Source: Streptomyces coeruleorubidus (lineage in GTDB: Bacteria > Actinomycetota > Actinomycetes > Streptomycetales > Streptomycetaceae). Taken from it: DNA of 64,000 nucleotides. Both the position numbers and the translations under genes were made by a program. The DNA lies in assembly GCF_008705135.1 (NCBI RefSeq), contig NZ_CP023694.1, positions 4,321,001-4,385,000 of the forward strand, given 5' to 3'. Below, one piece after another: positions 25,693 to 33,677 of the stretch. A model generated the notes under the pieces. The model was not told where the DNA came from and searched no databases. It was given only the letters and a program-made list of their open reading frames with translations. The first letter of the stretch is position 1. The number at the start of each line of letters is the position of its first letter.

Positions 25693-25721
25693 TGATTAGC
25701 ACTCGGGCATGGCGAGTGCAA
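25693..25721 (-). promoter_or_regulatory. groEL2 promoter
   Basis: On the minus strand TTGCAC (25716-25721) and TAATCA (25693-25698) are 17 bases apart. The -10 overlaps the third CIRCE half-site, and transcription would start just before the CIRCE proper, so HrcA would block it. Confidence 0.6.
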
Positions 25722-26070
25722 GCGGCTCCCACGGTTCGGGCGGGGCGCTCAGCCCCCGGCGAACAGGGCGCGCCGGGCTCGGCCACAGGCCGTCGACAGC
25801 GCCACGGCGGACCGGGCGAGCCGGGAAAAGGCCTGGCCTACGGCCCAACGCGGCGGCGAAACCGAAGCGGGCGGGCCGGGAAACGCCTGGACCGACGGCC
25901 CACGGCGGCCGTGATGCCCGCGCGAGCCGGTCCGGACGAGAACGCGGGGCAACAACTCACACCCCTGCACCTGGGCGGCGGACTCCGAGGCACCTTCGGG
26001 CGCGGCGGGCCTCGGCGGGAGGTCGACCCGAAGAGCGCCCGTCGCCCCGGCTACCCGCCCCGGACAGGCC
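25705..26070. other. GC-rich stretch without a supported gene
   Basis: About 365 bases between the groEL2 promoter and the cold-shock terminator. Open frames exist on the plus strand but have no ribosome sites and no recognisable protein features. I see no repeat or RNA signature. Confidence 0.5.
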
Positions 26071-26104
26071 GAAGGGCCCGCACCCCGGGGGGTGCGGGCC
26101 CTTC
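26071..26104 (-). terminator. Terminator after the cold-shock gene
   Basis: GAAGGGCCCGCACC pairs perfectly with GGTGCGGGCCCTTC (14 bp, 6-base loop), 39 bases after the csp stop on the minus strand. Confidence 0.85.
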
Positions 26105-26142
26105 AGAGAAGACCGGTCGCTTGCGCTGGTCGTGGTGCGCGT

Positions 26143-26346
26143 TCAGGCAGAGACGCGAACCATGTCGGCCTGCGGTCCCTTCTGGCCCTGCGAGATCTCG
26201 AACTCGACCCGCTGGCCCTCCTCCAGGGTGCGGTAGCCGTCCATCTGGATCGCGCTGTAGTGGACGAAAACATCCGCACCACCGTCGACCGCGATGAAGC
26301 CGTACCCCTTCTCCGCGTTGAACCACTTGACGGTGCCCTGAGCCAT
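26143..26346 (-). CDS. Cold-shock protein (CspA/ScoF type)
   Basis: The 67-residue OB-fold protein begins MAQGTVKWFNAEKGYGFI and has the RNP2-like DVFVHYSAIQ and the GQRVEFEISQGQKGPQA block. ATG 26346 follows TAGGGGAG. It binds single-stranded nucleic acid and acts as an RNA chaperone. Length is normal. It has a long upstream region with a candidate promoter about 110 bases before the start, giving the long leader usual for csp genes. Confidence 0.93.
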   Translation of the reverse strand: MAQGTVKWFNAEKGYGFIAVDGGADVFVHYSAIQMDGYRTLEEGQRVEFEISQGQKGPQADMVRVSA

Positions 26347-26456
26347 GCCTAACTCCCCTATTACTGGCCCTTGCACAGATCCACACTTCGCGGACCCGGG
26401 TCAGACCTCACCCCCCACGGTTGGGGGCGTGCGCCGGAACGCGTCGACCGCGGCTG

Positions 26457-26484
26457 AATGTATCTGTCCAACTGCCGTCTGCAA
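26457..26484 (-). promoter_or_regulatory. Candidate promoter of the cold-shock gene
   Basis: On the minus strand TTGCAG (26479-26484) and TACATT (26457-26462) are 16 bases apart. The predicted leader is about 105 bases. Confidence 0.35.
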
Positions 26485-26540
26485 CAGGTCAATCGGACGA
26501 GAATTCTGGACGCGCAGGATCCGGAATGTGGGGAGAATTC

Positions 26541-26564
26541 GCCCGACTTCAGGGCAAGTCGGGC
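26541..26564. other. Hairpin in the cold-shock upstream region
   Basis: GCCCGACTT and AAGTCGGGC form a 9-bp stem with a 6-base loop in the ~350-base AT-richer stretch between csp and the CysO-like gene. It could be a second terminator of the upstream unit or a regulatory structure; nothing else coding is seen in 26347-26700. Confidence 0.4.
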
Positions 26565-26700
26565 CACACAAAAGGAACAAAAGCCGCGAAAGACGCACAC
26601 ACTTTGGCTACATCTTGTCGGGCGCGCGGCAGGAATTAAGGGCTTCCGATCAGGAGATCGGCGCTGCGTTCCCCAACTGTACCGCGCTCAATCACACAGA

Positions 26701-26735
26701 ATTGCCCCCTCCGCTTCTCTCACGGAGGGGGCAAT
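26701..26735 (-). terminator. Terminator after the CysO-like gene
   Basis: ATTGCCCCCTCCG pairs with CGGAGGGGGCAAT over 13 bp, 59 bases after the stop on the minus strand; an AATT flank gives a short U-rich end. Confidence 0.8.
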
Positions 26736-26793
26736 TCGATGAGCTCTCAGTAACCGCCGTTACCGAAGGTAATAATCAAGCCGGTCGACCGGT

Positions 26794-27069
26794 TCAGCCA
26801 CCCGCGACGGCGGGAATGATCGACACCCCGGCACCGTCCGGCGTCGCCGTCTTCAGGCCCTGCTCGAACCGCACGTCGTCGTCATTGACGTACACGTTGA
26901 CAAAACGGCGCAGCTTGCCCTGGTCGTCCAGCACCCGGGCGGCGATCCCGGTGTGGTTCTTCTCCAGGTCGGCGATGACCTCGCCGAGGGTCGCCCCCTC
27001 GGCGGCGACCTCGGCCTGGCCGCCGGTGTAGGTACGCAGGATGGTGGGGATGCGAACGGTGACGCTCAT
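26794..27069 (-). CDS. MoaD/ThiS-family sulfur carrier, CysO-like
   Basis: The 91-residue ubiquitin-fold protein begins MSVTVRIPTILRTYTGGQ, has FVNVYVNDDDVRFEQGL, and ends in AVAGG, the di-glycine that becomes a thiocarboxylate. It closely resembles mycobacterial CysO, which donates sulfur to O-phosphoserine for cysteine synthesis with CysM. Here no cysM or Mec protease gene is adjacent; instead threonine synthase is 110 bases upstream in the same direction. GGAGG lies 11 bases before ATG 27069. It is either a second CysO or a carrier with another partner. Confidence 0.87.
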   Translation of the reverse strand: MSVTVRIPTILRTYTGGQAEVAAEGATLGEVIADLEKNHTGIAARVLDDQGKLRRFVNVYVNDDDVRFEQGLKTATPDGAGVSIIPAVAGG

Positions 27070-27098
27070 GACTTCAAAACCTCCGGTGGGATTCAGGC

Positions 27099-27169
27099 CT
27101 CAGGGGCGCGGGGCTGTGTCGATGTGCGGCTCCGCCGCGTGGGCGCGACCAGCCCCCACCGGCCCGCAG
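27099..27169. repeat. Dispersed Streptomyces repeat between thrC and the CysO-like gene
   Basis: The stretch contains CAGGGGCGCGGGG, an inner GCGGCTCCGCCGC hairpin and GCGCGACCAGCC. This is a form of a short repeat that I know to be common between Streptomyces genes. A second copy with the same two ends, without the inner hairpin, is at 34689-34740. Confidence 0.65.
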
Positions 27170-27179
27170 CGAACGACGG

Positions 27180-28466
27180 TCAGACGAGCCCAGCCTCCCG
27201 GAAGGAGTCCAGGCTCGGCCGAATGGTCGCAGTGAGCCCGGTCCCGGCCACCGCGTCCAGCGTCTTCAGACCGTCGCCCGTGTTCAGCACCACGGTCGTC
27301 AACGACGGGTCGAGCACCCCGTTCTCGATCAGCTTCTTCGCCACGCCCACGGTCACACCACCGGCGGTCTCCGCGAAGATGCCCTCGGTCCGGGCGAGGA
27401 TCTTGATCGCGTCGACGACCTGCTCGTCGTTCACGTCCTCCACCGCACCGCCCGTACGCCGCGCGATGTCGAGCACGTACGGCCCGTCCGCCGGGTTGCC
27501 GATCGCCAGCGACTTGGCGATCGTGTCCGGCTTCTGGGGGCGCACGACGTCGTGGCCGGCCTTGTAGGCCGTCGACACCGGCGAGCAGCCCTCGGCCTGC
27601 GCGCCGAAGATCTTGTACGGCTTGTCCTCGACCAGTCCGAGCTTGATCAGCTCCTGAAGACCCTTGTCGATCTTCGTGAGCTGCGAGCCGGAGGCGATCG
27701 GCACGACGATCTGGTCGGGCAGCCGCCAGCCGAGCTGCTCGCAGATCTCGTACGCCAGGGTCTTGGAGCCCTCGGCGTAGTACGGCCGCAGGTTGACGTT
27801 GACGAAGCCCCAGCCCTCGCCCGCCGGGTCGCCGATCAGCTCGGAGCAGAAGCGGTTCACGTCGTCGTAGTTGCCCTGGATGCCGACGAGCTCGCCGCCG
27901 TAGACCGCGGCCATGACGACCTTGCCCTGCTCCAGGTCGTGCGGGATGAACACACAGGAGCGGAAGCCGGCGCGGGCCGCCGCGGCACCCACGGCGCCGG
28001 CGAGGTTGCCGGTGGAGGAGCAGGACAGCGTGGTGAAGCCGAAGGCGCGGGCGGCCTCCAGGGCCTGGGCGACGACACGGTCCTTGAAGGAGTGCGTCGG
28101 GTTGCCGGAGTCGTCCTTGATGAAGAGCTTGCCGGCGTCGACACCCAGCTCGCGCGCGAGGTTGTCGGCCTTGACGAGCTGGGTCCAGCCCGGGTTGATG
28201 TTCGGCTTGGTCGCCACGTCGGCCGGAACCGGCAGCAGCGGGGCGTAGCGCCAGATGTTCGCGGGTCCCGCTTCGATCCGCTTGCGGAGCTCCTCGGTGT
28301 CGTAGGCCGAGAAGTCGTAGGCGATCTCCAGCGGGCCGAAACACTCCTCGCACGCGAAGACCGGGCCGAGGGGTACGCGGTGACCGCACTCGCGGCAGCT
28401 CAGCGCCGCGGCGGGACCGAGGTCTACGGTGGAGTCAGTGGTGCTTGCAACAGTCTGCACAGCCAT
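27180..28466 (-). CDS. thrC: Threonine synthase
   Basis: The 428-residue PLP enzyme converts O-phosphohomoserine to threonine. The N-terminus has a zinc-ribbon-like SCRECG…ACEECFGPLE, then KDDSGNPTHSFKDR with the PLP lysine, CSSTGNLAGA, and GSQLTKI. Length is normal for the actinobacterial type. ATG 28466 follows GAGGAAGG (28479-28486), part of which is also the 3' strand of the riboswitch P1 helix. The leader is about 170 bases long with a SAM-type aptamer, so SAM level likely changes translation. Confidence 0.95.
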   Translation of the reverse strand: MAVQTVASTTDSTVDLGPAAALSCRECGHRVPLGPVFACEECFGPLEIAYDFSAYDTEELRKRIEAGPANIWRYAPLLPVPADVATKPNINPGWTQLVKADNLARELGVDAGKLFIKDDSGNPTHSFKDRVVAQALEAARAFGFTTLSCSSTGNLAGAVGAAAARAGFRSCVFIPHDLEQGKVVMAAVYGGELVGIQGNYDDVNRFCSELIGDPAGEGWGFVNVNLRPYYAEGSKTLAYEICEQLGWRLPDQIVVPIASGSQLTKIDKGLQELIKLGLVEDKPYKIFGAQAEGCSPVSTAYKAGHDVVRPQKPDTIAKSLAIGNPADGPYVLDIARRTGGAVEDVNDEQVVDAIKILARTEGIFAETAGGVTVGVAKKLIENGVLDPSLTTVVLNTGDGLKTLDAVAGTGLTATIRPSLDSFREAGLV

Positions 28467-28483
28467 GTGAGGCGAGGCCCTTC

Positions 28484-28634
28484 CTCATCTTCCTCACGAC
28501 GCATCTCGCCGTGAGACGGATTTGGCACCTTCCCGAGCCGGGACCTCGCGGAGCGGTCGACAGTGACCTACGAGTATCGGCTGGAGGGTTGCCGGGGCTT
28601 CATCGGGCCGTATCCCTCTGCCCCTCTGGATGAG
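28484..28634 (-). promoter_or_regulatory. SAM-I-type (S-box) riboswitch in the thrC leader
   Basis: Reading the minus strand, the leader has the conserved S-box parts in order: AGAGGGGCAGAGGGA, GGCCCGATGAAGCCCCGG, CAACC, and later GGTGCCAAATCCGTC. P1 pairs CTCATC (28629-28634) with GATGAG (28484-28489), and a P4 stem pairs TCACG with CGTGA (28510-28514 and 28494-28498). GAG of P1 is shared with the GAGGAAGG ribosome site of thrC, pointing to translational control. A SAM-I/IV variant is possible; fold comparison would decide. Confidence 0.88.
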
Positions 28635-28791
28635 CTGTATTCGGTTGTAAACAACGGCTGACCCCGGACATGCGATGGTCATCCGCGTTGTTCAAGACTG
28701 TAACCGACGACCAGGACAGTTGAGATAGTCGTCCGAACCGCGAGATGGCTCACAGTCCGTCCCGCCGAGAGTACGCAGAGGAGCCGCCACG

Positions 28792-29736
28792 GTGCTGGAA
28801 GAAGTCGAGCGCTGGCTGAGCACCCGTTCCTGGTCCGCGACCGATCGCCCGCTCCACCAGATCCTCGCCGCCAAGCAGCGCACGGGCCGGACGGTCAGCG
28901 TCGTGCTGCCCGCGCTGAACGAGGAGGAGACGGTCGGCGACATCGCCGCCGTCATCCGCCACGACCTGATGCGGCAGGTGCCGCTCGTCGACGAGCTCGT
29001 CGTCGTCGACTCGGGGTCGACCGACCGTACGTCGGAGGTGGCCGCCGCCGCGGGCGCGACGGTGGTGCACCGCGACGAGATCCTCCCGCGCGTCCCGGCC
29101 GTGCCCGGCAAGGGCGAGGTGCTGTGGCGGTCCCTCCTGGTCACCAGCGGGGACATCGTCTGCTTCATCGACGCGGACCTGAGGGACTTCTCGTCCGACT
29201 TCGTCTCCGGGATCGTGGGCCCGCTGCTCACCGACCCGGACATCGACCTGGTGAAGGGCATGTACGACCGTCCGCTCGGCGGCGCGGCCGGGCAGGGCGG
29301 CCGGGTCACGGAGCTGATGGCCCGCCCGCTGCTCAACATGCACTGGCCGCAGCTTGCCGGCTTCGTGCAGCCGCTCGGCGGCGAGTACGCGGCCCGCCGC
29401 TCGCTGCTGGAGCAGCTGCCGTTCCCTGTCGGGTACGGCGTCGAGCTGGGCATGCTGGTCGACGCCCTGCATCTGGTGGGCCTGGACGCCCTCGCCCAGG
29501 TGGACATCGGCGTGCGCAAGCACCGGCACCAGGACGGGCAGGCGCTGGGCCGGATGGCCGCCGCGATCTACCGCACGGCCCAGTTGCGGCTGGCCCGCGG
29601 GCATCTGATCCGGCCGTCCCTGACGCAGTTCGAGCGGGGCGGTGACGGCTTCGAGCCGCGCACCTACTCCGTGGACACCGAGGAACGTCCGCCGATGGCG
29701 GAGATCGCCGAGTACCAGGCGCGGAGGGCGGCCTGA
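28792..29736 (+). CDS. gpgS: Glucosyl-3-phosphoglycerate synthase
   Basis: The 314-residue GT81-type enzyme transfers glucose from an NDP-glucose to 3-phosphoglycerate, making the precursor of glucosylglycerate and, in mycobacteria, of methylglucose polysaccharide. Visible are VVLPALNEEETVG, VVDSGSTDRT, DxD in FIDADLRDF, and the acceptor-site RVTELMARPLLN. GTG 28792 follows AGAGGAG. It is divergent from thrC and followed by otsA, forming a compatible-solute group. The phosphatase for glucosylphosphoglycerate is not seen; OtsB next door is not proven to do it. Confidence 0.9.
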   Translation: MLEEVERWLSTRSWSATDRPLHQILAAKQRTGRTVSVVLPALNEEETVGDIAAVIRHDLMRQVPLVDELVVVDSGSTDRTSEVAAAAGATVVHRDEILPRVPAVPGKGEVLWRSLLVTSGDIVCFIDADLRDFSSDFVSGIVGPLLTDPDIDLVKGMYDRPLGGAAGQGGRVTELMARPLLNMHWPQLAGFVQPLGGEYAARRSLLEQLPFPVGYGVELGMLVDALHLVGLDALAQVDIGVRKHRHQDGQALGRMAAAIYRTAQLRLARGHLIRPSLTQFERGGDGFEPRTYSVDTEERPPMAEIAEYQARRAA

Positions 29737-29809
29737 CCGGGGCCGTTTTCGGCCGGGTGGGTCAGGTCCGTACGTTTGAGCGTTTCCGGGCCGGGCTAGG
29801 TTGAGGGCT

Positions 29810-31198
29810 ATGGCTTCAACGTACGGTGCTGCACAGGTGCTGGTGGCCTCCAACCGTGGCCCGGTCTCCTACACGGTGGGCGAGGACGGTTCGCTGGACG
29901 CCAAGCGGGGCGGCGGCGGGCTGGTCTCGGGGCTGTCCGCGATCGGCTCGGACGCGGACGCGCTGTGGGTGTGCTCGGCGCTGTCCGACGGCGACCGGGA
30001 GGCGGTCCGGCGGGGCGTCGGCGAGGACGGCGTGCGGATGCTGGACATCCCGGCCGACGTGCACGCGGACGCCTACAACGGCATCGCGAACTCGGCGCTG
30101 TGGTTCGTCCACCACATGCTCTACCAGACGCCGCTGGAGCCGGTCTTCGACGCGGAGTTCCGGCGCCAGTGGACGTCGTACGAGACGTACAACCGGGCGT
30201 TCGCCGAGGCGCTGGCCGAGGAGGCGGCGCAGGGCGCGGCGGTGGTGGTGCAGGACTACCACCTGACGCTGGTGCCGGGCATGCTCCGCGAGCTGCGGCC
30301 GGACCTCAGGATCGGCCACTTCTCGCACACGCCGTGGGCGCCGCCCGAGTACTTCCGGATGCTGCCGGACGACGTGGCCGGGCAGGTGCTGCGCGGCATG
30401 CTGGGCGCGGACCGGCTGGGCTTCCTCACACAGCGCTGGGCGGACGCGTTCACCGCGTGCGCCGAGCAGTTCGCCGGCGGGCTCGGCGGCACGCGGATCG
30501 GCGTGCACGGCCTGGGGGCCGACGCGGACTTCCTGCGCAAGCGGTCGCACGAGGCGGACGTCGAGGAGCGGATGGCCGCACTCCGGGAGGAGATCGGCGA
30601 GGGCCGCCGCACCATCGTCCGGGTCGACCGCACCGAGCTGTCGAAGAACATCGTGCGCGGCCTGCTGGCCTACCGCCGGCTCCTCGAGACCCACGCCGAG
30701 TGGCGCGAGCGCGTGGTGCACGTGGCCTTCGCGTATCCGTCACGGCAGGACCTCGCGGTCTACCGGGACTACACGGCCGAGGTGCGGCGGGTCTCGGAGG
30801 AGATCAACGCCGAGTACGGGACGCCGGGGTGGACCCCGGTCGTACTCAACCTCAAGGACGACTTCGCCCGCTCCCTGGCCGCGTACCGGCTGGCCGACGT
30901 GGCGCTCGTCAACCCCATCCGGGACGGCATGAACCTCGTCGCCAAGGAGGTCCCGGTCGTCTCCGACGCGGGCTGCGCGCTGGTGCTGTCGCGGGAGGCC
31001 GGGGCGTTCGAGGAACTGGGCGAGGACGCGATCGTGGTGAACCCGTACGACGTGACGGGGACGGCGGCGGCCCTGCACGAGGCGCTCTCGATGGGCCCGG
31101 AGGAACGCGCCGAACGCAGCAAGCGGCTGTCCGCGGCGGCGACCGCGCTGCCGCCGGCGCAGTGGTTCCTGGACCAGCTCGACGCACTGAGGGGCTGA
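29810..31198 (+). CDS. otsA: Trehalose-6-phosphate synthase, divergent Streptomyces type
   Basis: The 462-residue GT20 enzyme joins NDP-glucose and glucose-6-phosphate. ATG 29810 follows GAGGGCT. Conserved: SNRGPVSYTV and GGGGLVSGL, QDYHLTLVPGML, GHFSHTPW, and DGMNLVAKE with the acid near the C-terminus. The donor-phosphate Arg/Lys pair is kept (VDRTELSK, R274 and K279), but the usual VDRxDYxKG is changed: Asp to Glu and Gly to Asn. S. venezuelae OtsA is known to prefer GDP-glucose, and this variant motif may belong to that clade. otsB begins 6 bases downstream. Confidence 0.9.
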   Translation: MASTYGAAQVLVASNRGPVSYTVGEDGSLDAKRGGGGLVSGLSAIGSDADALWVCSALSDGDREAVRRGVGEDGVRMLDIPADVHADAYNGIANSALWFVHHMLYQTPLEPVFDAEFRRQWTSYETYNRAFAEALAEEAAQGAAVVVQDYHLTLVPGMLRELRPDLRIGHFSHTPWAPPEYFRMLPDDVAGQVLRGMLGADRLGFLTQRWADAFTACAEQFAGGLGGTRIGVHGLGADADFLRKRSHEADVEERMAALREEIGEGRRTIVRVDRTELSKNIVRGLLAYRRLLETHAEWRERVVHVAFAYPSRQDLAVYRDYTAEVRRVSEEINAEYGTPGWTPVVLNLKDDFARSLAAYRLADVALVNPIRDGMNLVAKEVPVVSDAGCALVLSREAGAFEELGEDAIVVNPYDVTGTAAALHEALSMGPEERAERSKRLSAAATALPPAQWFLDQLDALRG

Positions 31199-31204
31199 TC
31201 GCCG

Positions 31205-32053
31205 ATGACCGGTCCCACGGACTCCGCACTGCCGGCGCCCGCCACGAAAGCCGGCCAGGAAGGTCTGGACGTCCTCCTCGCCCACCCGGGCAAGGCCCTG
31301 ATCGGCCTCGACTTCGACGGGACGCTCGCGCCGATCGTGGCCGACCCCGAGCAGGCCCGGGCTCACCCGGAAGCCGTACCCGCGCTGGCCGCGCTCGCGC
31401 CGAAGGTGGCCGCCGTGGCGGTGATCACCGGGCGGCCGGCCGAGGTCGCGGTGCGCAACGGCGGCTTCGCGGACGTCCCGGGCCTGGAGCACCTCGTGGT
31501 CCTCGGTCACTACGGCGCCGAGCGCTGGGACGCCCGGACCGGCGAGGTCAGCGCCCCCGAGCCGCATCCCGGCGTCGCCGCGGTCCGCACCGAGCTGCCC
31601 GAGCTCCTCGACCGGTTCGGCGCGTCGCAGGGGACCTGGATCGAGGACAAGGGCCGGGCGGTGGCCGTGCACACCCGCCGGGCCGCCGACCCGCAGGCCG
31701 CGCTGGACTCCCTGCGCGAACCGCTCGCGGGCCTGGCCGGCCGCCACGGCCTCATCGTGGAACCCGGCCGCCTGGTCCTCGAACTCCGCCCGCCCGGCAT
31801 GGACAAGGGCGCCGCCCTCACCGGATTCGCCCGGGAGATCGGCGCCGGATCCGTCCTCTTCGCGGGCGACGACCTGGGCGACCTGCCCGCCTACTCGGCC
31901 GTCGACAAGCTCCGCTCGGACGGCACCCCGGGCCTGCTGGTGTGCAGCGGCAGCGACGAGGTGACCGAGCTGAGGGAACGGGCGGACGTGGTGGTGGACG
32001 GCCCGGAGGGTGTCGTACGCCTGCTGCGCGCACTGGCGGACCGGCTCGGCTGA
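31205..32053 (+). CDS. otsB: Trehalose-6-phosphate phosphatase
   Basis: The 282-residue HAD phosphatase removes phosphate from trehalose-6-phosphate. Motif I is GLDFDGTLAPI; motif II VITGRPA; then a cap-domain segment with the DKGRAVAVHTRR and ELRPPGMDKGAAL blocks typical of OtsB, and motif IV FAGDDLGDLPAY. It begins 6 bases after otsA and is surely in one operon. The start ATG 31205 is close enough to be coupled. Confidence 0.93.
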   Translation: MTGPTDSALPAPATKAGQEGLDVLLAHPGKALIGLDFDGTLAPIVADPEQARAHPEAVPALAALAPKVAAVAVITGRPAEVAVRNGGFADVPGLEHLVVLGHYGAERWDARTGEVSAPEPHPGVAAVRTELPELLDRFGASQGTWIEDKGRAVAVHTRRAADPQAALDSLREPLAGLAGRHGLIVEPGRLVLELRPPGMDKGAALTGFAREIGAGSVLFAGDDLGDLPAYSAVDKLRSDGTPGLLVCSGSDEVTELRERADVVVDGPEGVVRLLRALADRLG

Positions 32054-32070
32054 GGTCCCTAGGCCAAGGC

Positions 32071-32316
32071 CTAGCGCTCCGCCCGGCGCGTCTCCCGTAT
32101 CCGCCTCAGCCGGTTCACCGTCACCGGGTCGTGGGCCAGGGCCCGGGGATCGTCCAGCAGCGCGTTGAGGAGCTGGTAGTAGCGCACGGGGGCGAGGCCC
32201 AGCTCCTCCCGTACGGCCCGTTCCTTCGCGCCGGGCCCGGAGAAACCGCGGCGTTCGAGCGCGAGGATGTCCCGCTCCCTGCGCCCGAGCCGCTCGTCAC
32301 CCGTGTCCTCGTCCAT
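32071..32316 (-). CDS. DUF3263-type small protein, 81 residues
   Basis: ATG 32316 begins MDEDTGDERLGRRERDILALE; the body matches the DUF3263 family (FSGPGAKERAVREELGL, RYYQLLNALLDDPRAL). The helix-turn-helix-like spacing suggests DNA binding, but the role is unknown. It is convergent to otsB, 17 bases apart, and the stop of the sugar-binding lipoprotein gene lies 35 bases upstream of its start. Confidence 0.75.
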   Translation of the reverse strand: MDEDTGDERLGRRERDILALERRGFSGPGAKERAVREELGLAPVRYYQLLNALLDDPRALAHDPVTVNRLRRIRETRRAER

Positions 32317-32351
32317 GCCAGGCACCGTAACGCCCGCCACCGACAGCGGGA

Positions 32352-33620
32352 CTACTCCGCGCTCTCCGCCCGGGTCGCCGCCGCCTGGAGGTGGCCCAGG
32401 ACGCCCGAGGGGCTGCCGGTGGGGGCGACGGCCTTGCCGATCTGCTTCTTGACCTGGGCGCTGACGTCGGCCCAGGAGGTCTTGCCGACCGGGTAGAGCT
32501 CGGAGGCCACCAGCTCCTCCAGGAACGGCTTGAGGTGCCGGTCCCGGCCGGAGGCGGCCATGGTCGCGGACGCGGAGCTGGTGACCGGCAGCAGGTCGTA
32601 CTCGCGGGAGAAGGCCAGCACGTTCTTCTCGCTGTAGACGAAGTCGAGGAAGTCGCCGACCTGGTCGCGGTGGCCGTTCTTCCGGAAGGCCGTCATCCAG
32701 TCGGCGACGCCGAGCGTGGACTTGCTCGGGCCCTCCTTGCCCGGCGTCGGCACCATGCCGTACTCGACGCCCCGCTTGGCGGCGATCTTCATGAGGGACG
32801 GGTGGCCGTTGAGCATGCCGACCTCGCCCTCGGCGAAGGCGGAGAACGCGGCGGCCCGGTTCAGCTCGCCGGGCGCGACCGGCCCGGTCAGGTCCTTGGC
32901 GACCAGTTCGTTCTTCAGCCAGGTGAAGGTGTCGATGTTCTCCGGGGAGTCGATGCCGTAGCTTCCGACGGTGTCGGCGTAGCCGCCCCCGCCGCTGAGC
33001 ATCCACTGCATCGTCTCGGCCTGGGCCTCCTCCGGGCCGAGGGGCAGGGCGTAGGGATACTTCACGCCTTCGTCCTTGAGCGCCTCGGCGTCGTCGGCCA
33101 GGTCGTCCCAGGTCTTGGGCGGGGTGATGCCGGCCTTGGCGAAGAGGGACTTGTTGTAGAAGAGCACGCGCGTGGAGGAGGCGAACGGCATGCCGTACTG
33201 CACGCCCTTGACCTGTCCCGCGGAGGCCAGCTGCCCGACGAAGTCGGCCTGCACGGGTATGGAGAGCAGGTCGTCGGCCTTGTAGAGCTGGTTCTGCGCC
33301 GCGTAGTCGGCGTACGCGCCGATCTGCGCCATGTCCGGCGGGTCACCGGCGGCGACCATCTCCCTGACCTTGCGGTCGACGTCGTTCCAGGAGTAGACGC
33401 TGACGTCGATCTTCACCCCGGGGTTGTCGGCCTCGTACTCCTCCACCAGCTTGTCCCAGTACTTCTTGGAGCTGTTGGCCGCACTGTCGCCGTAGTCGGC
33501 GGCAACCAGCTTCAGGGTCACGTCGGCGGAGCCGCCCGTCACGCCACAGCCGCCGATGACCGCCGTCATGCCCAGTGCGGACACCACCGCGATCGTTCCT
33601 GCCATCCGCCGCCGCTGCAC
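32352..33620 (-). CDS. Sugar ABC-transporter substrate-binding lipoprotein (orphan)
   Basis: GTG 33620 follows GGGGAAG; ATG 33605 is a possible later start. The 422-residue protein has a lipoprotein signal (GMTAVIGGCG lipobox, Cys at about residue 25) and a family-1 binding-protein fold (DYGDSAANSSKKYWDKLVEEYE-type N-terminus, FYNKSLFAKAG, PKTWDDLADDAEALK). It would bind an oligosaccharide outside the cell. No permease genes adjoin, so it must use a distant permease or act as a sensor. It shares a divergent promoter containing two DasR-like sites with nagK-nagA; MsiK, encoded near 57 kb, is the usual ATPase for such systems. Confidence 0.9.
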   Translation of the reverse strand: MQRRRMAGTIAVVSALGMTAVIGGCGVTGGSADVTLKLVAADYGDSAANSSKKYWDKLVEEYEADNPGVKIDVSVYSWNDVDRKVREMVAAGDPPDMAQIGAYADYAAQNQLYKADDLLSIPVQADFVGQLASAGQVKGVQYGMPFASSTRVLFYNKSLFAKAGITPPKTWDDLADDAEALKDEGVKYPYALPLGPEEAQAETMQWMLSGGGGYADTVGSYGIDSPENIDTFTWLKNELVAKDLTGPVAPGELNRAAAFSAFAEGEVGMLNGHPSLMKIAAKRGVEYGMVPTPGKEGPSKSTLGVADWMTAFRKNGHRDQVGDFLDFVYSEKNVLAFSREYDLLPVTSSASATMAASGRDRHLKPFLEELVASELYPVGKTSWADVSAQVKKQIGKAVAPTGSPSGVLGHLQAAATRAESAE

Positions 33621-33677
33621 CGCTGTTCTTCCCCAACCCTGGCGTGAACCGCCAACGAAAGCTTTCGATAATCGGAA

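Noticed and set aside
25679..25704. GAGTGCTAA-N8-TTAGCACTC read as the CIRCE element
   Set aside because: Polarity is inverted relative to the consensus and spacer is 8; the true CIRCE is the N9 pair at 25661-25687.
32059..32074. CTAGGCC-AA-GGCCTAG palindrome between otsB and the DUF3263 gene
   Set aside because: Stem too short and loop too tight for a confident terminator; restriction-site-like chance palindrome is possible.
29965..32496. An 843-residue plus-strand frame over otsA and otsB
   Set aside because: It runs in the wrong frame through both genes; the true proteins are in other frames with motifs.
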